Source of the DNA: JAPUDQ01 sp964538665
GTDB taxonomy: Bacteria > Patescibacteriota > Saccharimonadia > Saccharimonadales > Saccharimonadaceae
Length of the DNA: 25,152 bases
NCBI GenBank assembly: GCA_964538665.1
Contig: CAZIEB010000010.1
Span: forward strand, 1 to 25,152
Direction: 5' to 3'
A program made the position numbers and the translations under genes. The notes beneath the pieces are model-generated. The model saw nothing but the letters and a program-made list of their open reading frames with translations, did no database searches and was not told where the DNA came from. Below, piece by piece: positions 1-7,050 of this stretch (positions are counted from its first letter, which is position 1; every line of letters starts with the position of its first letter).

Positions 1-752
1 TCCTCGGGGTCTGACACTTCTTTTTGGACAATCGACGCCAAAATAATACCTTCACGCAGCGTCAGCCCCTGTTGCTGTAGTCGAGCCGGGATGTTCTTTT
101 CCTCTATCTGTGAGTAAAATTCATCAAAACTAAGCTCTAGGACCCGCTCGAGAGAGTCTGTCGCAAGCACATTGTATGTTTCGGGAAATATATAGCCCTC
201 GAGACTTACGCCCGCTGGAGCGCCTGCAAACAGTGGGCTATCATAGGTTTTTGCAAATGCATCAGAAATTTCTTGCGGAGAGAACCCTTGGGCCGCCAAA
301 CTGCCCTCAAACTCTGGATCGGCGAGCTGATGGAGAGAAAAGCCAGGTAGTACCGTAATTGCAACTTCGTCAGTCTTACCAGATGTGAGGTGGCGGACTA
401 TATCTGAGAGCGACTCGGATTTGCGTAACATATAGCCGCCCGCCAATATAGATGATTTCGTGCCAGTAACTTCGGTGTACAGCTGGAATACTATAGGATC
501 GCGGATCAATTCCAACTGATACAAGGCAGTTGCGACATCCGATGCCGTATCGCCTGATTGGACAACAAAACGAATTTGGTCAGTTGAGTTCCTGTCGACA
601 GGTGAAAGCGCGGTCGCGATATAGATGATCGCACCAACGATCAGTGTCGCAACAATTGCACCAACCGCCAACCAAATATGTCGATGTTTGTTGAGCGATG
701 TATCTGTAATACTCTTTGTTGTATCAATCGGCGGTAAATGGTTGGGGTTCAT
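1..752 (-). CDS. mltG: MltG-like endolytic murein transglycosylase (YceG family), C-terminal part beyond the left edge
   Basis: Membrane-anchored lytic transglycosylase that cleaves nascent peptidoglycan strands and is thought to set glycan chain length. The 250 visible residues show a polar N-terminus of about 26 residues, one membrane helix (about 27-49), then an extracytoplasmic LysM-like region containing FVVQSGDTASDVATAL. The start of the YceG catalytic domain follows (GYIFPETY, then LREGIILASIVQKEV near the edge). The LASIVxKE motif carries the catalytic glutamate in characterised MltG proteins; here the second acidic position (the E of QKE) is kept and the first is Q. The reading frame runs off the left edge, where roughly another 80-100 residues are expected. 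The ATG overlaps the ruvX stop as ATGA, so translation is probably coupled. It is the last visible gene of the ftsA-like operon. Confidence 0.9.
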   Translation of the reverse strand, partial: MNPNHLPPIDTTKSITDTSLNKHRHIWLAVGAIVATLIVGAIIYIATALSPVDRNSTDQIRFVVQSGDTASDVATALYQLELIRDPIVFQLYTEVTGTKSSILAGGYMLRKSESLSDIVRHLTSGKTDEVAITVLPGFSLHQLADPEFEGSLAAQGFSPQEISDAFAKTYDSPLFAGAPAGVSLEGYIFPETYNVLATDSLERVLELSFDEFYSQIEEKNIPARLQQQGLTLREGIILASIVQKEVSDPE

Positions 753-1153
753 GCGGCATCCATATAGTCCTGTAGTATTATTGCGGCCGCTTCGGCGTCG
801 ATATCGGCTCTGGCGTAGGGCTTGCCTCTCTCGCGCAGTCGTTCTTCGGCTTTTATCGAAGTGAGCGACTCGTCCTGTGTATAAATAGGTATAGAGACCG
901 CTGTCTGTAGCGAAGCAATAAATTGCTCGACTACCTCTGTCTGAGCCGTTATCTCGCCCGCCAGGTTGCGAGGATACCCCACGACGATTGCATCTATCCC
1001 TTCGTACGTCACAATATCGGCCAATTGATTGGAAAAATTATCGTCGTTGGATAGCGTTGGCAAAATCCGCGGTATCTTCATCGCAGTATCACCAGCGGCC
1101 ATACCGATACGCTTTTCACCGACGTCTAGTGCAAGGATATTAGTCGCCGGCAT
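749..1153 (-). CDS. ruvX: RuvX/YqgF-type Holliday junction resolvase-like nuclease
   Basis: 134-residue RNase H-fold protein of the YqgF/RuvX family, implicated in pre-16S rRNA 5' end processing and proposed as a Holliday junction resolvase. Visible motifs are ILALDVGEKRIGMA near the N-terminus (first catalytic aspartate, D10), VVGYPRNLAGEI in the middle, IPIYTQDESLTS (acidic residues of strand 4) and a C-terminal DIDAEAAAIILQDYM, where the D of the DAxAA motif lies. Length is typical (130-150 aa). The ATG at 1153 lies 14 nt inside the end of the upstream gene and the stop overlaps mltG as ATGA, so the three genes form one translational unit. The position next to mltG and downstream of alaS is conserved in many Firmicutes and Actinobacteria. 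Confidence 0.93.
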   Translation of the reverse strand: MPATNILALDVGEKRIGMAAGDTAMKIPRILPTLSNDDNFSNQLADIVTYEGIDAIVVGYPRNLAGEITAQTEVVEQFIASLQTAVSIPIYTQDESLTSIKAEERLRERGKPYARADIDAEAAAIILQDYMDAA

Positions 1154-2498
1154 TGTCTATCTGGAATTGGATGATAATCTTATTTGCATCAGGTGCGCGA
1201 GACACCCAGAACGGCGAGAAATCGACAGCGACTGACTCAATCCCGTCGTATGTTTTTACTTCTGCAATTATTTCACCTTCACGCTTACCGACTAGGCGGT
1301 TAGCAAGCTCGCCGGTATCGATTTCTGGTCCAATATAGCCAGTGCTCTGCAGTGAAACGCGATACTCTTCACCTTCTTTACGGAAATTGGAGAATCTCAC
1401 CGCATCGATGCCCTTGTCATAAATTGATTGGTTTGGCACGCCCTCTATCTGCCGCTTGAGATCGGCTTCGAGGAGTGCTGATATATCGGTCCGCTTAAAT
1501 CCAGCAAGCGTATAGGTTGTCTCGACGGTTAGTTTGCCGGCCGAAGCCTCTTCTCCTACCGCTGGGGTGACTACTGGCGCCCCCGGAGTGGCACTGAAAC
1601 TCTCGGAAACCACTATACTGTCGTTGGTAAATTGCTTTTGGAGTTCGGCTTTGAGTTCTTCGGTTGGTTGTGCGGGCAGTTTTTCTCGNNNNNNNNNNNN
1701 NNNNNNNNNNNNNNNNNNNNNNNNNNNNNNNNNNNNNNNNNNNNNNNNNNNNNNNNNNNNNNNNNNNNNNNNNNNNNNNNNNNNNNNNTCTTTTTTGCCG
1801 GTTGCAGTGAAGTCAACTGATGCGCTACGCTTTATTTCCTTGATGACTATTGGTAATGTACCGTTTTGGGCATCGAGTCGAGCTTCTGGTGTCGCCGAGA
1901 GTGGTGTGTTGACACTATATGGAATAGTATTTGCCGTGACGGTTACTTCGGCTTTTGGGGCAAATAGTAATGCCCAAACGAAAAACACCGTCAGCCCTAC
2001 GACAGCCGCGATTATAAGGGCTGCTTTGTTGCGGAATGCATCAAAGTTCGGTATACGGCTCATGCGAGATGGCTTTGCGCTGCTGGCAGCAGCTGCCGCG
2101 ACAGGTGTCGCGTCTCCGTCATCTGTGTCTGTCGTATCCTCGGATGGAGCGACTGCATCGCCTTCGATGACCTCTTCGGGGTCTGAGTGAAGTGGTGCTA
2201 TCTGGGGGATTTCTGGTTTACTTTGAAGATTTCGTGCGATTGGGATAGCTGCACCGGCCGCGAGCGAGCTCAGTGCATGGTCGTTTGTGATGAGAACTAA
2301 GCGCTTGTCACTTGATTCGGCTGCACGTTGCAACAATTTGAGGTTGACGACGCTTTGGAGAGCGCCGATTCGCTTTGGCGGCACAAGCGCAATAATCTGT
2401 GACGGCGCATGCTTAACTTTGTCAATAATAGAGGTGATATCGTCTTCGATATCAACATAAATAACGTCTTTTTTTGGCTGTGATGGTTGGGCGGTCAT
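1140..2498 (-). CDS. Bitopic membrane protein, CPR-type 'baseplate J-like' family; contains the assembly gap
   Basis: About 452 residues if the 100-N gap has its true length. Residues 1-100 form a soluble cytoplasmic domain with alternating strands and helices (DVIYVDIEDDI, IIALVPPKRIG, RLVLITNDHAL, GAAIPIARN). An acidic low-complexity linker (about 101-135), an Ala/Ser stretch, a basic patch and one membrane helix (about 159-180) follow. The extracytoplasmic part is rich in beta strands and ends with a segment around SVAVDFSPFWVSR. From memory, this arrangement resembles CPR proteins annotated as baseplate J-like and found beside FtsA/PilM-like genes. That is a resemblance of family, not a known function. 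It overlaps the FtsA-like gene by ATGA, suggesting co-translation and perhaps interaction. The gap begins just after TATGKK, so part of the outer domain is unread. Both flanks are in one frame across the Ns. Confidence 0.75.
   Translation of the reverse strand: MTAQPSQPKKDVIYVDIEDDITSIIDKVKHAPSQIIALVPPKRIGALQSVVNLKLLQRAAESSDKRLVLITNDHALSSLAAGAAIPIARNLQSKPEIPQIAPLHSDPEEVIEGDAVAPSEDTTDTDDGDATPVAAAAASSAKPSRMSRIPNFDAFRNKAALIIAAVVGLTVFFVWALLFAPKAEVTVTANTIPYSVNTPLSATPEARLDAQNGTLPIVIKEIKRSASVDFTATGKKXXXXXXXXXXXXXXXXXXXXXXXXXXXXXXXXXXREKLPAQPTEELKAELQKQFTNDSIVVSESFSATPGAPVVTPAVGEEASAGKLTVETTYTLAGFKRTDISALLEADLKRQIEGVPNQSIYDKGIDAVRFSNFRKEGEEYRVSLQSTGYIGPEIDTGELANRLVGKREGEIIAEVKTYDGIESVAVDFSPFWVSRAPDANKIIIQFQIDNAGD
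1689..1788. other. Assembly gap of exactly 100 N
   Basis: One hundred consecutive N characters. The round length is a common scaffolding placeholder, so the true missing length is probably unknown. It interrupts the extracytoplasmic domain of the bitopic protein gene at 1140-2498. The reading frame happens to be continuous across it. Confidence 0.98.
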
Positions 2499-3772
2499 AC
2501 TCGTAGCATTCTATCTATTTTATCTTTGATCGTATCTGATCCACTACCGACAATTGTATCATATCCAACCCTGAGCAAGCCCATCGCAGTAATGTAGGTA
2601 TGATCATTGGCTTTGTCTGTCGAATCAGTAATGCCAACGACTTCATCGGGCTGGATGAGCTGAACAGTCGGCGTTTTTGTAAACGGCAAATCTTTGTGCC
2701 AATCGGCTTGCTTAAGGAGGTCAACGAGCTTGTTGAGGCTGGCACCGCCCCCACACAACAACAACTTAGGCGGAAGATGATCTACCGAGTCAAACTCGCT
2801 AAGGGCAAGTTCTACCCCGCTGAGCCACACGCTGAGAGTCTTGTCGACAGAAGCTTGTAGTTGCGTAGAAACAGATTTTTTCAGATGTGGCTGTTCGATA
2901 TTGAGCTTAAGTTTTTCGGCATCTTCATAACTCACATTGAGGTCTGCAGCGATTGTCTTTGTCACGCTTCGACCGCCGATACCAAACATCTTAGTGCCTT
3001 CAACTCCACCGTCATTGACAACCGCAATATCCGTGGTGCCTCCTCCAACGTCTATCAGCACAGCGGTAAACGTGCTGCTGGCGTCTGTGCCAAGGACACT
3101 ACGACTCACTGCAAACGGCTCGGCTGCAACGGCGACGAGATCGAGGTCAAGCTCACCAGCGACACGCTCGAGCGCGCCGATATGCACCATCGGCGCAAAC
3201 GCGGTAAAAATCTGTATTGCGATATCTCGACCCTGAAACCCGATAGGGTTGCTCACCCGATAGCCATCAATATGGATACTCACTATAGCTGAGTTCACAA
3301 GCTTGACTTCAACATCATCGTTACCGGTCTCGTAGGCAATCTGAGATTGCGCTTTGTGCTGCGCTCTCTCTTGGACTCGTTCAATAATGCGCTCCATCTC
3401 GCTGACATCTAGCGGACGGTTGGGTTGTGGGCGTTTGTAGCGGATTGTTTGGGTGATGCCTTTGACAAGTTCGCCAGCTATCCCGATAACAGCTCTACGT
3501 CCTTGCACTCCAGCCTGCTCTTCAGCGAGCGACAATGCTTTTTCGCAGTTACGGACAACCCCGCCTATATCGGCTATTGCGCCACTATGCATATCATCGA
3601 CTGATTGACGTGCACGGCCGACGCCGATAATCTCGAGGTGATCGTCATCAAGCCTCGCGATCAAGGCCTTGACAAATTCGGTTCCGATATCCAGTGCGAC
3701 GACCAAATCATCAGCTTGACGTGATTTGCGTGGCAACTGAGGTAGTTTGCCCTTAATTTTTGAAATATTCAT
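2495..3772 (-). CDS. FtsA-like actin-fold ATPase (FtsA/PilM superfamily)
   Basis: 425-residue protein of the actin/Hsp70 ATPase fold. The ATP-binding motifs are ALDIGTEFVKALIA near the N-terminus (phosphate 1), VLIDVGGGTTDIAVV (phosphate 2) and LLLCGGGASLN (adenosine). Between the first two lies the FtsA-type insertion with GYRVSNPIGFQGRDIAIQIF, similar to the NPVGM region of FtsA. The C-terminus (DTIKDKIDRMLRV) could form the short amphipathic membrane-targeting helix of FtsA. In FtsA the role is tethering FtsZ to the membrane; PilM, the related alternative, organises type IV pilus bases. No ftsZ or pilN/O is in view, so the name is left open. The ATG at 3772 is chosen over one at 3793 because a strong promoter (-10 at 3781-3786) places transcription start after the upstream ATG. 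It leads the operon with the bitopic protein, ruvX and mltG. Confidence 0.85.
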   Translation of the reverse strand: MNISKIKGKLPQLPRKSRQADDLVVALDIGTEFVKALIARLDDDHLEIIGVGRARQSVDDMHSGAIADIGGVVRNCEKALSLAEEQAGVQGRRAVIGIAGELVKGITQTIRYKRPQPNRPLDVSEMERIIERVQERAQHKAQSQIAYETGNDDVEVKLVNSAIVSIHIDGYRVSNPIGFQGRDIAIQIFTAFAPMVHIGALERVAGELDLDLVAVAAEPFAVSRSVLGTDASSTFTAVLIDVGGGTTDIAVVNDGGVEGTKMFGIGGRSVTKTIAADLNVSYEDAEKLKLNIEQPHLKKSVSTQLQASVDKTLSVWLSGVELALSEFDSVDHLPPKLLLCGGGASLNKLVDLLKQADWHKDLPFTKTPTVQLIQPDEVVGITDSTDKANDHTYITAMGLLRVGYDTIVGSGSDTIKDKIDRMLRV

Positions 3773-3780
3773 CTGATGAT

Positions 3781-3809
3781 AGTATAGCAACAATCACGCT
3801 TGTGCTCAA
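3781..3809 (-). promoter_or_regulatory. Promoter of the FtsA-like operon, near-leaderless
   Basis: Read on the minus strand: -35 TTGAGC (3804-3809), 17-bp spacer ending in TGC, extended -10 TATACT (3781-3786), then 8 nt to the ATG at 3772. Predicted transcription start is 1-2 nt before the ATG, with no Shine-Dalgarno. It lies directly after the alaS stop codon (3817-3819). It is the best-matching promoter in the window. Confidence 0.8.
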
Positions 3810-3816
3810 ATAGGGG

Positions 3817-5709
3817 CTACTGTAAGACTGCTTTGATACGGCGAATGCCCGCGCTTGAAGATTCTTCTTTGATAATCTTGAATTTTTTGCCATCCTCGGC
3901 GAGCTGTCCTGTGCGGTCAACATGCGGCCCGCCGCAAATTTCAAAACTATATGGCTTGTCGGCGCCGTCTTCAATCATTTTGTAGACCTTGACTGTGTCA
4001 CCATAGCGATCGCCAAACTGACCAAGCGCGCCGAGTGGTCCAGTTGCCTCTGCGGTTGGATACTCTGCATAGCTTACCTTGAGATCACGACTTATCTGGT
4101 CGTTCACGATATCTTCGACTTGCCTGATCTGCTCTGGAGTTACTTTCTCAGGATGAGAAAAGTCAAAGCGGAGACGCTCTTCGGTGATATTGCTACCGTG
4201 TTGGACCACGTGCTCACCTAGTACATCGCGCAGTGCTTGATACATGAGATGCGTCGCGGTGTGATATTTCTTGTGTTGCAGTGTCTGACCACCCAGCCCA
4301 CCTTTGAACGTGCCTTTGGCGGCGGTTTGAGAACGTTGACGCTGCTCTTGCATGGCGGTATTGAAGTTATTGAGCCAGTCTGACTCGAGCGATTTGCTGG
4401 AGCGGTACGCTTCCTCTACGGTCATCTCCATTGGAAATCCATATGTGTCATACAACATAAATATGTCCTTGCCAGTAATTTCCAATTGCGTATCTACGAG
4501 TTTTTGAAATTCTTTCATGCCTTTACGAAGTGTCTGACGAAATACTTTTTCCTCTTTGACAAGCACGGCAATGACTTCGTCGCGACCTGCAGCGACTTCC
4601 GGAAAGTCATCGTGGTAGAGATCGGCAATCACTGGTACAACTTCTTGCAAAAAGTTTTGCTCGATACCTAGCTCGAAGCTATAACGGACCGCACGACGTA
4701 CCAATCGGCGCATGACATAGCCCTGCTCCTTGTTGCTCGGTCGAACACCGTCGACCGCTAGGAACGTTGCACCGCGCAAGTGATCTGCGATAACCCGCAT
4801 GCCCTCGGTATGGTCTTCGTACGACTTGCCGCTTAGCTGCTGAAGCTTCTCGATAATTGGCCACATGATACTTATTCGAAATACATCCGGCGTATCCATC
4901 GCTGCAGCTGCAATACGCTCAAGACCACCACCGTAGTCAACGTTTTGTTTTGGAAGCTTTTCAAAACCGTTGTCTGTCTTTAGATATTCCATGAAGACAG
5001 AATTACCAAGCTCTATAAACCGTCCACAGTCACAGTTGACATGACATTTGTCTCCATATGCTTTGTCGTGTTCTACGTCAGGAAATAGATAAAACATCTC
5101 AGTGTCAGGGCCACCAGGCTCTCCTGGCGTCATCGTCGCAGGCACCATACCGTTGCGGGCCCACCAGTTTTTGTCGCCATAGAACGAAATTCGCTTATTT
5201 TGCCCGCCAATTCGCGCGCCGTTTTCCTCAGTCCCAATATCAATCATTTCACTATCAAGTCCGGCTTGAGCAAACAACCCCGCCCAAATATCTGCGCTGA
5301 CCTCATCACGAGGTATATCGTGCGCGACGTCGCCAATAAAACACGTCACGTAGATTCGACTCGGGTCCAATTTGATAACCTCTGTCAAAAATTGCCAAAA
5401 CCACGGAATTTGCTCGGCCTTGAAATAGTCACCGAGGCTCCAGTTGCCAAGCATCTCAAAGAACGTCGTATGTCGATTGTCGCCAACTTCTTCGATATCT
5501 TGTGCACGCAAACACGTCTGCGAATCAACCAAGCGCTGACCGGATGGATGTTCTTCGCCAAGCAAATACGGCATCAATGGCTGCATGCCGGACCCAGTAA
5601 ACAATGTGGTCGGATCATTATCTGGCACCAATTTTGCACGAGGTATCACCTGATGGTCTCTCTCAGTAAAAAACGCCAAATATGCGGATCGAATCTCTTG
5701 CGCTGTCAT
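3817..5709 (-). CDS. alaS: Alanine--tRNA ligase, compact form
   Basis: Charges tRNA-Ala with alanine. 630 residues from the ATG at 5709, against about 875 in E. coli. The class II catalytic core is intact: LVPDNDPTTLFTGSGM, FFEMLGNWSLGDYFK, VDYGGGLERIAA and the tRNA-recognition region with VMRRLVRRAVRYS. The editing site is present: HTATH at residues 483-487 and CGGPH at 592-596 supply the zinc-binding His, His, Cys and His. Two parts are missing. The beta-barrel that normally precedes the editing motifs (the FYAESGGQ region) is absent: the core passes straight through KGGLGGQTLQHKKY into HTATH. The whole C-Ala dimerisation domain is also absent, and the protein ends at IRRIKAVLQ. I recall similar short forms from CPR bacteria. 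An in-frame ATG at 5736 is rejected because the promoter -10 lies between it and 5709. Monocistronic or the distal gene of the upstream unit. Confidence 0.95.
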   Translation of the reverse strand: MTAQEIRSAYLAFFTERDHQVIPRAKLVPDNDPTTLFTGSGMQPLMPYLLGEEHPSGQRLVDSQTCLRAQDIEEVGDNRHTTFFEMLGNWSLGDYFKAEQIPWFWQFLTEVIKLDPSRIYVTCFIGDVAHDIPRDEVSADIWAGLFAQAGLDSEMIDIGTEENGARIGGQNKRISFYGDKNWWARNGMVPATMTPGEPGGPDTEMFYLFPDVEHDKAYGDKCHVNCDCGRFIELGNSVFMEYLKTDNGFEKLPKQNVDYGGGLERIAAAAMDTPDVFRISIMWPIIEKLQQLSGKSYEDHTEGMRVIADHLRGATFLAVDGVRPSNKEQGYVMRRLVRRAVRYSFELGIEQNFLQEVVPVIADLYHDDFPEVAAGRDEVIAVLVKEEKVFRQTLRKGMKEFQKLVDTQLEITGKDIFMLYDTYGFPMEMTVEEAYRSSKSLESDWLNNFNTAMQEQRQRSQTAAKGTFKGGLGGQTLQHKKYHTATHLMYQALRDVLGEHVVQHGSNITEERLRFDFSHPEKVTPEQIRQVEDIVNDQISRDLKVSYAEYPTAEATGPLGALGQFGDRYGDTVKVYKMIEDGADKPYSFEICGGPHVDRTGQLAEDGKKFKIIKEESSSAGIRRIKAVLQ

Positions 5710-5716
5710 TGCATCT

Positions 5717-5725
5717 AGTATATCA
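5717..5725 (-). promoter_or_regulatory. alaS promoter, extended -10, near-leaderless
   Basis: TGATATACT on the minus strand: extended -10 with TATACT at 5717-5722 and TG at 5724-5725. Seven nt separate it from the ATG at 5709, so the predicted leader is about 1 nt. No good -35 at 16-18 bp; an extended -10 can function without one. This fixes the alaS start. Confidence 0.72.
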
Positions 5726-5740
5726 GATACCGGCATCGCT

Positions 5741-5752
5741 CCGCAGCTGCGG
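5741..5752. repeat. 12-bp perfect palindrome upstream of the alaS promoter
   Basis: CCGCAGCTGCGG is its own reverse complement and lies where the alaS -35 region would be. It could be a repressor site or a short hairpin after the upstream gene. No T-run follows it, so it is not an obvious terminator. Palindromes this long occur several times by chance in 25 kb. Confidence 0.3.
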
Positions 5753-5772
5753 GCACCATCTAGGCGGGGAGA

Positions 5773-7023
5773 CTACAAGCTACACTTATATGACGCGGCG
5801 TAGTAACTTCGTACATAGACATGGTACGACGCATCCTCATCTTGCATAAGCACAATTGCATGGTAATTGATGAAGTCTTCGAGGGAGTCGACAGGTCTTT
5901 TTTCGGCTTCTGCACGGGCGGCATATTGGCTGTACAGCGCTTGCACAAATTCGTGGCTTGGATTGACGTACTGATAGACATTTGCGCCAGTATCCGACGT
6001 GCCGACTTGAGAGATATCAGCCGTGTCCATCTTTTCGATACGTGAGTTTCGTATAGCGCCTTCCCGGCAACGGCTCGAAAATGGTTCGAGCGTGTCAAAC
6101 ACGGTAATCTTGTTGTCGTCCAAGTATCGTGGTATCCGCCCGTTTTTCCACGTGTAGCCCCCAAGCTTGAGTGTGTGCGGAATATAGGTCACCGTCATGC
6201 GAGTCCCGAGAGGGCTTTCTACTTGGTATTCGACATGCGCGAGCTTAAACACATCATCATAGTTTGACAGTCGAAACAAGGTGCTCTGGCCGAATTTTTT
6301 AATAACTTGACGGGTGTTTTCGTAAGGAGAGGGTTGCGGAAACGTACCAAGCCCCTCAGCATCAACGCGCTCAATTGTTCGATTTTCAAACACTGACACT
6401 GTCCGCGGCAGCGATAGCGAATCATAGTTCGATGCGACGTCATAGGCTGTGACTTTTTCACTCATCAAGGATTTGGTCGCAGCTAGTTCAGCGGTCGAAT
6501 AATAATCGTAGTTTTGTGGCCGTAGCATTGCCGTAAATGCATCTTCACCTGTTTTTTCAAACAATATATGTCGGCTGTCATTTCCATCCGCGTCTTCCAG
6601 GTAGGTGTGAATGATTTGTCTGCCTTCACGCTTCCCGACGATCTGATACACGACGAGCGAATCATCAGTAAACAACCCCAGTGGTTCAATTTTCTCAAAC
6701 TCTTCTTGCCATGTTTCGCCAGATTTTGGTTCCACAAACGCCGCGTACGCCGGATCAATCTGTACCACTTCATCGTCTTGATCTTGATCCGACTGATCGG
6801 TACGAGACGAATTCATATATAGCACAATAGCTACTATTGTTACTATGAGCGCGATGATGCCGACAACAGCTGCGATACTAATCATGCGACGATGCCGCAT
6901 ACCTGGAGGCGGCGTGGGTAGCTGCTCGGGTGTATCCGCGCCAATGGGCGCCATAGGTGCCACGGGTGTCTGTGCTGGTGGTGGTGAGGCTGGCTCAGGT
7001 GATTGCGCTTGTGGTTGTTCCAT
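5773..7023 (-). CDS. Membrane-anchored protein of unknown function, Pro-rich N-terminus
   Basis: 416 residues, family not recognised. Residues 1-41 are rich in Pro, Gln and Ala (QAQSPEPASPPPAQTP and similar). A short basic stretch (RHRR, 43-46) and one membrane helix (about 47-70) follow, then an acidic segment (SDQDQDDE). The large C-terminal region of about 330 residues is mixed alpha/beta with no recognisable enzyme motif. By the positive-inside rule the Pro-rich tail is cytoplasmic and the C-terminal domain lies outside. It has two cysteines, one in SSRCREG and one at the C-terminus in SYKCSL, which could pair after export. Its promoter ends 7 nt before the ATG. It lies between mnmA and alaS and seems transcriptionally independent of mnmA. 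Codon use and compactness match its neighbours, with no sign of transfer. Confidence 0.8.
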   Translation of the reverse strand: MEQPQAQSPEPASPPPAQTPVAPMAPIGADTPEQLPTPPPGMRHRRMISIAAVVGIIALIVTIVAIVLYMNSSRTDQSDQDQDDEVVQIDPAYAAFVEPKSGETWQEEFEKIEPLGLFTDDSLVVYQIVGKREGRQIIHTYLEDADGNDSRHILFEKTGEDAFTAMLRPQNYDYYSTAELAATKSLMSEKVTAYDVASNYDSLSLPRTVSVFENRTIERVDAEGLGTFPQPSPYENTRQVIKKFGQSTLFRLSNYDDVFKLAHVEYQVESPLGTRMTVTYIPHTLKLGGYTWKNGRIPRYLDDNKITVFDTLEPFSSRCREGAIRNSRIEKMDTADISQVGTSDTGANVYQYVNPSHEFVQALYSQYAARAEAEKRPVDSLEDFINYHAIVLMQDEDASYHVYVRSYYAASYKCSL

Positions 7024-7030
7024 CTCGTTT

Positions 7031-7036
7031 AGTATA
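7031..7036 (-). promoter_or_regulatory. -10 element for the 416-aa membrane protein, near-leaderless
   Basis: TATACT on the minus strand, 7 nt before the ATG at 7023, preceded by GGG rather than TG. No clear -35 at 16-18 bp. It lies in the 27-bp gap after the mnmA stop. Predicted leader is about 1 nt. Confidence 0.6.
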
Positions 7037-7050
7037 CCCGAAATAGCAGC

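Noticed and set aside
3773..3793. Upstream start for the FtsA-like gene at 3793
   Set aside because: The -35/-10 pair (3781-3809) places the transcription start downstream of this codon.
5710..5736. Upstream ATG for alaS at 5736
   Set aside because: The extended -10 (5717-5725) lies between this ATG and 5709, so a transcript from that promoter would not contain it. The extra nine residues are not part of the AlaRS fold.
5738..5772. Possible terminator between the 416-aa gene and alaS
   Set aside because: The CCGCAGCTGCGG palindrome gives at most a 4-5 bp stem and is not followed by a T-run.
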